Notes under the pieces: generated by a model
Databases searched by the model: none
What the model saw: only the letters and a program-made list of their open reading frames with translations
Told to the model about the DNA's origin: nothing
Program-made: the position numbers and the translations under genes
Shown: in pieces, positions 57,523 through 64,000 of the stretch
Layout: each line of letters begins with the position of its first letter
Numbering within the stretch: position 1 is the first letter of the stretch
NCBI GenBank assembly: GCA_947259335.1
Contig: CAMYMQ010000444.1
Location: 1 to 64,000, forward strand
Length of the DNA stretch: 64,000 nucleotides
From: an uncultured Alphaproteobacteria bacterium
Lineage (GTDB): Bacteria; Pseudomonadota; Alphaproteobacteria; Bin65
Direction of reading: 5' to 3'

Positions 57523-58971
57523 GTGCTCGACCTCCGGCCGGTTCTCTTCATCTGCGGCGTTATCCTCACCATCCTAGCGGCGCTGATGTGCATTCCGGCG
57601 GCGGTGGATCTCGCCGCCGAAAATGCCGGATGGCGTGGCTTCCTGCGCGCCGCGGCGGTGACGCTGTTTGTCGGCGTCGCGCTGATGCTCGTCACCAAGG
57701 CCGATCAGATCCGCCTTCAGCTCCGGCAGGCCTTCGCCTTCACGACCCTCAGCTGGCTGCTGGTCGCGGCCTTCGCGGCCCTGCCCTTCATGTTCTCGAC
57801 GCCGGGCATGAGCGTCGCCGATGCCTTTTTCGAGTCGATGTCCGGGATCACGACGACGGGCGCGACGGTCATCGCCGAGCTCGACCGCTCGACCGCGGGG
57901 CTGCTTCTGTGGCGCGCCATGCTCCAATGGCTCGGCGGCATCGGCATCATCATCTTCGCGCTGGCCTTCCTGCCGATGCTGAAGGTCGGCGGCATGCAGC
58001 TGTTCCGGACCGAGGCCTTCGATACGCCCGAGAAGGTGCTGCCGCGCGCCGCCCAGCTCGCGGCCGGGATCGGCGGCATCTATGTGGGTTTCACGATCCT
58101 CATCTTCGCCGCCCTGTGGATCGCGGGCATGTCCGGCTTCGATGCCCTCTGCCACGCGCTGACCTCGATCGCCACGGGCGGCTATTCCACCCGCGACGCC
58201 TCGATCGGCGCCTTCTCCGAACCGGCGATCCACTGGATCATCGTCGTGGCCATGATCGCCGGCTGCCTGCCCTTCGTCTTTTACGTCGATGCCGTCCGCG
58301 GCAGGCTCGCCCCGATGTCGCGGGACAGCCAGGTGCGCGCCTTCCTGGCGGTGCTGGGCCTGGCGATCCTCGTCGTCGCCGTCTGGCTCTGGGCGATGCG
58401 CGACGAGCCGGGTTACATGGCGATACAGAAGGCGGCCTTCAATGTGACCTCGGTGATGACCGGAACCGGGTACGCCTCCGACAACTACGATCTGTGGGGC
58501 GGGTTCCCGGTGGTCGTTCTGTTCGCGCTGATGTTCGTCGGCGGCTGCGCGGGGTCGACCACCTGCGGGATCAAGATCTTCCGCTTTCAGGTCGCCTATG
58601 CCGTGGGCAAGGCGCAGATCAAGCGACTGATCCAGCCCCACGGCGTGTTCCTGCCCTACTACAACCACCGCCCCGTTTCGGACGACGTGGCGGCGTCGGT
58701 CATGGGCTTCTTCCTCTTCTTCGTGCTCAGCTTCGGCGCCGTGGCGCTGGCCCTGGGCGCGACCGGGCTGGACACGATCACCGCCCTGTCCTCGGCGGCG
58801 TCGGCGATCGCCAATGTCGGGCCCGGGTTCGGTCCCGTCGTCGGCCCCGCCGGCAACTTCGCTTCCTTGGAGGACACGGCGAAATGGATTATGTCGGCGG
58901 GCATGCTGGTCGGCCGCCTGGAAGTCTTTACCGTTTTCATTCTGTTCGCCCCCTCGTTCTGGCGGAGTTGA
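57523..58971 (+). CDS. TrkH-family potassium transporter subunit
   Basis: ESMSGITTTGATVI; ALTSIATGGYSTRDASIG; TSVMTGTGYAS; GGCAGSTTCGIKIFRFQV. Confidence 0.93.
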   Translation: MLDLRPVLFICGVILTILAALMCIPAAVDLAAENAGWRGFLRAAAVTLFVGVALMLVTKADQIRLQLRQAFAFTTLSWLLVAAFAALPFMFSTPGMSVADAFFESMSGITTTGATVIAELDRSTAGLLLWRAMLQWLGGIGIIIFALAFLPMLKVGGMQLFRTEAFDTPEKVLPRAAQLAAGIGGIYVGFTILIFAALWIAGMSGFDALCHALTSIATGGYSTRDASIGAFSEPAIHWIIVVAMIAGCLPFVFYVDAVRGRLAPMSRDSQVRAFLAVLGLAILVVAVWLWAMRDEPGYMAIQKAAFNVTSVMTGTGYASDNYDLWGGFPVVVLFALMFVGGCAGSTTCGIKIFRFQVAYAVGKAQIKRLIQPHGVFLPYYNHRPVSDDVAASVMGFFLFFVLSFGAVALALGATGLDTITALSSAASAIANVGPGFGPVVGPAGNFASLEDTAKWIMSAGMLVGRLEVFTVFILFAPSFWRS

Positions 58972-58975
58972 AGGG

Positions 58976-60160
58976 ATGGGCGAGCGCCTCGATGGCAGGA
59001 CGGTCCTTGAAAAGCTGATCGCGTTCGACACGACCTCGGCCAGATCGAACCTGCCCCTGATCGAGTGGGTTCGCGACTATCTGGCCGGCTGGGGGATCGA
59101 AAGCCGCCTGGTCCACGACGCGAGCGGCGAGAAGGCGAACCTGTTTGCGACGCTGGCCGGCGGGGACCGCGACGGCGGGATCGTCCTGTCGGGCCATTCC
59201 GACGTGGTGCCGGTGGCCGGCCAGGACTGGACGAGCGACCCCTTCACGCTGGTCGAGCGCGACGGCCTGCTGTTCGGCCGGGGCACCGCCGATATGAAGG
59301 GCTTCATCGCGCTCGCCCTGTCGCGGGTGCCGGACCTGGTCGCCGCCGAGCCGAAGATTCCGATCCATCTGGCGCTGTCCTTCGACGAGGAGGTCGGCTG
59401 CATCGGCGTGCCGCACCTGCTCGAGCAGATCGGCAGGGCCCTGCCCCAGCCCGCCGTCGCCATCATCGGCGAGCCGACCAGCATGCGGGTGGTCGACGCG
59501 CACAAGGGCATCTGCGCCCTGAGAACGACGGTCACGGGCCTGGAAGCCCATTCGAGCCGCCAGCACAAGTCCGTCAGCGCCGTTGTCGCCGCCGCCGCGC
59601 TGATTTCGGAAATCGGCCGGATCGTCGGAGAGCTCCGCGCGACGAAGCGGCACGAAGGCTTCGATCCGCCCTATACCACCTTCAACATCGGCCGGATCGA
59701 CGGTGGCACGGCAGTGAATATCGTGCCGCGCCGGTGCGTGTTCGACTGGGAGTTCCGCCCGGTGCCGGCGGTTGCGTTCGACGACGTACTCGGCCGCGTC
59801 GAGGCCTATGCCGAAGCGGCGCTGCTGCCGCCAATGCGAGAAATCTTCCCCGGTGCGGCGATCACCACCGAAGTCCTGGCCCAGGCGCCGCCGCTGGTGC
59901 CGAGCGACGATTCCCCCGCGTTCGCCCTGGCGATGCGGCTGACCGGCGCGAACCGGACCCACGCCGTGTCCTTCGCCGCGGAAGCGGGCCACTTCCAGGG
60001 TGCGGGCATGTCGGCCGTCATCTGCGGCCCCGGCGACATCGCCCAGGCGCATCAGCCGGACGAATTCATCAGTATGGAACAGCTCGATGCGGGCGGCGCT
60101 TTCCTCGACGGCCTGATCCGCTGGGCCGTGGAAGACGGCAGGCTCAAGCCTGGGGGCTAA
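58976..60160 (+). CDS. argE: acetylornithine deacetylase (M20 family)
   Basis: VLSGHSDVVPVAGQDWTSDPFTLVERDGLLFGRGTADMKGFIALAL; LALSFDEEVGCIGV. Confidence 0.9.
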   Translation: MGERLDGRTVLEKLIAFDTTSARSNLPLIEWVRDYLAGWGIESRLVHDASGEKANLFATLAGGDRDGGIVLSGHSDVVPVAGQDWTSDPFTLVERDGLLFGRGTADMKGFIALALSRVPDLVAAEPKIPIHLALSFDEEVGCIGVPHLLEQIGRALPQPAVAIIGEPTSMRVVDAHKGICALRTTVTGLEAHSSRQHKSVSAVVAAAALISEIGRIVGELRATKRHEGFDPPYTTFNIGRIDGGTAVNIVPRRCVFDWEFRPVPAVAFDDVLGRVEAYAEAALLPPMREIFPGAAITTEVLAQAPPLVPSDDSPAFALAMRLTGANRTHAVSFAAEAGHFQGAGMSAVICGPGDIAQAHQPDEFISMEQLDAGGAFLDGLIRWAVEDGRLKPGG

Positions 60161-61128
60161 GCCTCGTCCTCGGCGAAGACCGCTGCCAGATCGTCGTCCG
60201 AAAACCGATAGGTTTCGTTGCAGAACTGGCAGGTGACCTCGACCGCATCGTCGATCTTCATCTCCGAGACTTCGTCCCGGTCGAGCATCCGCAACGTGTT
60301 GACGACCTTCTCCCGCGAGCAGCGGCAGCGAAACGCCAGTGGGCGCGGCTCCATCACCCGGACGCCGTCCTCGTGGAACAGGCGGTAGAGAAGCTGCTCG
60401 GGGGAGACCGCCGGGTCGAGCCCCTCCTCGTTGCCGACTGTGCTGATCAGCGACGCCATGCGCAACCAGTCGTCGGCGGCTTCCTCGTCGTCCGAGGCGA
60501 TGTCCCACGAATTCTCGAAATCCGACCGCGGGCGGGGCGGCTTCTGCACCATAAGGCCATAGGCGCGCCAGCCGCCGTTCTTGTGCGCCACGCCGAGATT
60601 GAGCAGGGTCTCGAGCTGTTCCGACTGACGCAGATAATGGGAGGCGCATTCGGTCAGCGAGGCCCCGGTCAGCTCGACGATGCCCTGATAACGGTCGGTG
60701 TCCGGCCCCTGGTCGACCGTGAAGGCGAGGTGGCCGGCGCCGAGCAGCCGCGGAACCGGGTTATCGGGCAGCGACTCGCCGATGGCCGCGACCTTCTCCG
60801 CGTCCGCCTCGGCATACCCCCGAACCCCACCCGCCGAGGTCACGTCGGCGACCAGCAGCCGGACCGGGCCGTCGCCCTTGGTCTGAAGCGAAAAGATGCC
60901 CTCGAACTTGAGCGACGCGCCGAGCGTGCAGGTCAGGGCCAGCGCCTCGCCGAGCAGGGCCGCGACCGGTTGGGGGTAGTTGTGCCGGGAGAGGATCTCG
61001 TCGACCACCGGGCCCAGCCGGATGAGCCGGCCGTGCAGCCCCGTCCGCTCGATCCGAAATGGGAGGATGACATCGTCCAGCGCCGAGGCCGTGGGAGCGG
61101 CGGGCGATCGTTCGTTGCCTTCGGGCAT
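60157..61128 (-). CDS. hslO: 33 kDa chaperonin Hsp33
   Basis: Hsp33 core plus zinc-site FRCRCSREKVVNTLRMLDRDEV...VTCQFCNETYRFSDDDL. Confidence 0.93.
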   Translation of the reverse strand: MPEGNERSPAAPTASALDDVILPFRIERTGLHGRLIRLGPVVDEILSRHNYPQPVAALLGEALALTCTLGASLKFEGIFSLQTKGDGPVRLLVADVTSAGGVRGYAEADAEKVAAIGESLPDNPVPRLLGAGHLAFTVDQGPDTDRYQGIVELTGASLTECASHYLRQSEQLETLLNLGVAHKNGGWRAYGLMVQKPPRPRSDFENSWDIASDDEEAADDWLRMASLISTVGNEEGLDPAVSPEQLLYRLFHEDGVRVMEPRPLAFRCRCSREKVVNTLRMLDRDEVSEMKIDDAVEVTCQFCNETYRFSDDDLAAVFAEDEA

Positions 61129-62069
61129 CACCCGCCAGCGCCGGCGAGCATCGTCCACAGAAGGATGCCCTTCTGGGCATGCATCCGGTTCTCGGCCTCG
61201 TCCCAAACCACCGACTGCGGCCCGTCGATGACCGAGTCGGTCACTTCCTCGCCGCGATGGGCCGGCAGGCAGTGCATGAAGATGGCGTCCGCGCCCGCCG
61301 CGGCCATGACCTGGTCGTTGACCTGATAGGGCTGGAGCAGGTTGTGATGGCTGGCCGAGTCGGTGTCGCCCATCGACACCCAGACATCGGTGACGACGCA
61401 ATCGGCGCCGGAGACCGCCTCGGCGACATCGGAGGTGACGACAACCTTGGCGCCCCGGCCGGTTGCCCAGTCGACCACGTCCTTCGGCGGCGGCAGCTGT
61501 TCGGGAACGGCAAGCCGGAGCTCGAAGCCGAACTGCACGGCCGCGTGGATCCACGAGGTCGCCATGTTGTTGCCGTCGCCGCTCCAGGCGACGGCCTTGC
61601 CGGCGATCGGGCCGCGATGCTCCTCGAAGGTCATCACGTCCGCCATCAACTGGCAGGGGTGGGTGCGGTTGGTCAGCCCGTTGATGACCGGGACGGTTGC
61701 ATGCCGCGCCAGCTCCAGCAGCTTCTCTTCCTGGGTGGTGCGCAGCATGATCGCGTCGACATAACGCGACAGAACCCGGGCGGTGTCGGCGACGGTCTCG
61801 CCGCGCCCGAGCTGGCTGCTCTCCCGCTCGAGGACGATGGCTTCGCCGCCGAGCTGCTGGATGGCGCGCTCGAACGAGACCCGGGTGCGGGTCGACGGCT
61901 TCTCGAAGATCATCGCCAGGGCCCGGCCGTCGAGCGGCTTGTCGCCATAGCCGGTGTCCCGCCCCGACTTCATGGCCAGGGACAGATCGAGGATGCGGCG
62001 CAACTCGGCCGGGTCGAGCCGGTCGAGGTCGAGGAAGTGCCGCGTCCCGATCAGGCCTGTGTCAGGCAC
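61128..62069 (-). CDS. argF: ornithine carbamoyltransferase
   Basis: [59 protein letters not shown]. Confidence 0.95.
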   Translation of the reverse strand: MPDTGLIGTRHFLDLDRLDPAELRRILDLSLAMKSGRDTGYGDKPLDGRALAMIFEKPSTRTRVSFERAIQQLGGEAIVLERESSQLGRGETVADTARVLSRYVDAIMLRTTQEEKLLELARHATVPVINGLTNRTHPCQLMADVMTFEEHRGPIAGKAVAWSGDGNNMATSWIHAAVQFGFELRLAVPEQLPPPKDVVDWATGRGAKVVVTSDVAEAVSGADCVVTDVWVSMGDTDSASHHNLLQPYQVNDQVMAAAGADAIFMHCLPAHRGEEVTDSVIDGPQSVVWDEAENRMHAQKGILLWTMLAGAGG

Positions 62070-63273
62070 GGTGAGCCTCCGCGCCGTGCCAGGCGTCGGC
62101 GGCGGCGCCGATCATCCCGACGGCTTCGTCGATATGCGACTGGTCGATGATCAGCGGCGGGGCCAGACGGACGACATTGTCGCCGGCGGCCACCGTGAGC
62201 AGGCCGACGTCGCGCAGCGCCGCGACGAAATCCCGGCTCGGGATCGCGTCGACGCATTTCAGCCCCATCATCAGGCCGACACCGCGCGCTTCCACGAAGG
62301 TCTCCGGATGCTTGGCGACCAGCGCCGCCAGCGCCGTGCCGAGCGCCGCGCCGGTCTCGGCCACGCGGTCGAGGAAGCCGGGCTCCAGGACGACGTCGAG
62401 AACTGCGTTGGCGACGGCCATGGCGAGCGGATTGCCGCCATAGGTCGAGCCGTGGGTGCCCGCGGTCATGCCCTGGGCCGCTTCTTCCTTGGCGAGGCAG
62501 GCGCCGACCGGAAAGCCGCCGCCCATGCCCTTGGCGGTGGCGACGATATCCGGCTCGATGCCTTCCAGTTCATAGGCGAACAGCTTGCCCGTCCGGCCGT
62601 TGCCGCACTGGACCTCGTCGAGCATCAGCAGCAGGCCGTATTCGTCGGCGACCTCGCGCAGGCCCTTGAGATACCCCTCCGGCGCCGGGCGGTAGCCGCC
62701 CTCGCCCTGGATCGGCTCGACCAGGATGCCGCCCGTCTCCGGCGTCACCGCCGTGCGCAACTCGTTGAGATTGCCGTAGGCGACATGGTCGAAGCCGTCG
62801 ACCGCCGGGGCGAAGCCCTCGGTATGCCGGGCCTGGCCGCCGGCATAGATGGTCGCGAGCGTCCGGCCGTGGAAGCCGCCGTTCATGCAGATGATGCGAT
62901 TCTTCTGAGGGTTGCCGGTGACGTAGTGGTAGCGGCGGATCATCTTGATGCCGCACTCCACCGCCTCCGAACCCGAGTTGCAGAAGAACACGGTGTCGGC
63001 GAAGGTCGCCGCGACCAGCCGTTCGGCCAGCCGCTCCTGCCCTGGAATCGTGAAGATGTTTGAGCAATGCCAGAACTTGTTGGCCTGCTCGGTCAGGGCC
63101 TCGATGAGGTGCGGGTGTGAGTGACCGAGCCCGGTCACCGCGATACCGCTGGCGAAGTCGAGAAATCGTCGGCCGTCGGACGCGAACAGATAGGCGCCCT
63201 CGCCCCGTTCGAAAGCGATGTCCGAACGCTGATAGGTCGGCAGAATGGCCGGGATCACGACCGTCTCCTTCAA
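62062..63273 (-). CDS. argD: acetylornithine/aspartate aminotransferase family protein
   Basis: [64 protein letters not shown]. Confidence 0.92.
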   Translation of the reverse strand: MKETVVIPAILPTYQRSDIAFERGEGAYLFASDGRRFLDFASGIAVTGLGHSHPHLIEALTEQANKFWHCSNIFTIPGQERLAERLVAATFADTVFFCNSGSEAVECGIKMIRRYHYVTGNPQKNRIICMNGGFHGRTLATIYAGGQARHTEGFAPAVDGFDHVAYGNLNELRTAVTPETGGILVEPIQGEGGYRPAPEGYLKGLREVADEYGLLLMLDEVQCGNGRTGKLFAYELEGIEPDIVATAKGMGGGFPVGACLAKEEAAQGMTAGTHGSTYGGNPLAMAVANAVLDVVLEPGFLDRVAETGAALGTALAALVAKHPETFVEARGVGLMMGLKCVDAIPSRDFVAALRDVGLLTVAAGDNVVRLAPPLIIDQSHIDEAVGMIGAAADAWHGAEAHRA

Positions 63274-63415
63274 TTCGCTGGCCCAAAAACCCGTAGCGAC
63301 GCCCTCTTGCGAAAGCGCCGCGCCGAAACGTGTTCTGCTTGTAAGTGCCGCAGGACCGGGAAAGTATCGGCCCGGTACCCGCCGGAGTCAATCGGTGCGG
63401 GCGCCCGGGACCGCA

Positions 63416-64000
63416 CTACGCCTTGAGCTTGTAACCGCTCCGGAACATCCAGGTGCACAGGGTCCACAGGCCGACATTGAGCGTGCCGAGGACGATCACG
63501 CCGGCCCATATCGAGCTGTCCGAGTGTCCGATGAAGCCCGAACGGAAACCGTCGATCATGAAGAAGAACGGGTTGAGGTGGGCGATCTGGTTCCAGATGC
63601 CCGGAAGCCGTTCGATCGAATAGAAGGTGCCCGACAGAAAGCTGAGCGGCATGATCACGAAATTGGTGACCGCAGCGATGTGATCGTATTTCTCCGCCCA
63701 GATCGCGCCGATGAGGCCGAGCAGCGACAGGAGCATCGAAGCCATGAAGCCGAAATAGACGATCGCGAAAGGATCGACGATCCGCACCGGAACGACCACC
63801 GACATCGCGCTCATCGTCACGATGGCGACCGCGACCCCGCGGGTGGTGCTCGCCATCACATAGCCGAAGGTCAGCTCGGCCGGCGACAACGGCGGCATCA
63901 GGACGTCGACGATGTTGCCTTGCATCTTCGAGATCATCATCGACGACGACGTGTTCGCGAACGAGTTCTGGACGATCACCATCATCGCCAGTCCGGGGGC
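63416..64000 (-). CDS. ABC-2 type transporter permease (truncated by window edge)
   Basis: FAIVYFGFMASMLLSLLGLIGAIWAEKYDHIAAVTNFVIMPLSFLSGTFYSIERLPGIWNQIAHLNPFFFMIDGFRSGFIG; N-terminus lies beyond 64000. Confidence 0.85.
   Translation of the reverse strand, partial: APGLAMMVIVQNSFANTSSSMMISKMQGNIVDVLMPPLSPAELTFGYVMASTTRGVAVAIVTMSAMSVVVPVRIVDPFAIVYFGFMASMLLSLLGLIGAIWAEKYDHIAAVTNFVIMPLSFLSGTFYSIERLPGIWNQIAHLNPFFFMIDGFRSGFIGHSDSSIWAGVIVLGTLNVGLWTLCTWMFRSGYKLKA

Noticed and set aside
57574-59031. 485-aa minus-strand ORF over trkH
   Set aside because: Antisense shadow with highly charged low-complexity translation; trkH signatures are on the plus strand.
58937-60649. 570-aa minus-strand ORF over argE
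   Set aside because: Antisense shadow; argE has clear M20 motifs on the plus strand.
59065-61326. 753-aa plus-strand ORF
   Set aside because: Alternative frame of argE running antisense through hslO; Arg/Pro/Gly-rich and without domains.
1-64000. CRISPR arrays, IS transposases, rRNA genes
   Set aside because: No regularly spaced short repeats, no DDE/DEDD transposase ORFs and no rRNA-like sequence were recognised.

Overview
This 64 kb window looks like an alphaproteobacterial chromosome segment carrying a large integrated genomic island. Identifications are from reading translated ORFs; no database search was run. (1) 1 to about 29 kb is stress and metal cargo: two CBS+BON proteins, an EamA transporter, NhaA, a copper module (DUF2933, cupredoxin, P1B ATPase, YHS proteins), and a complete PHB/acetyl-phosphate cluster (phaB, phaA, phasin, DUF3141, ackA, pta-like, phaC, extra fabI). 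It also holds an ECF sigma factor, a CcdA/DsbA-like/TlpA thiol-redox set with one frameshifted gene, DUF411, MerR and MerC-like genes. (2) About 29 to 50.5 kb is the mobile-element core: P-loop ATPase, large serine recombinase, Rad50-like SMC ATPase with a small coupled ORF, a type II restriction-modification pair, ParB, DUF3768, two HerA/T4CP-like ATPases, a replication-relaxation-like protein with a decayed second copy, TPR and RHH-like proteins, an ATP-grasp ligase paired with a DUF6624-like protein, an AlpA-like regulator and a tyrosine integrase. The integrase lies next to a tRNA-Gly(CCC) that appears truncated after its anticodon arm. (3) 50.5 to 64 kb is ordinary chromosome: histidine kinase, radical SAM, SAM-II riboswitch plus metZ, apaG, folE, trkH, argE, hslO, argF, argD, ABC permease. 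The best candidates for undescribed biology are the ATP-grasp/DUF6624-like pair, the RHH-TPR-HerA-replication-relaxation operon with no visible relaxase or T4SS, and the SMC-like ATPase with its small partner beside the R-M genes. The left end of the island is not visible.
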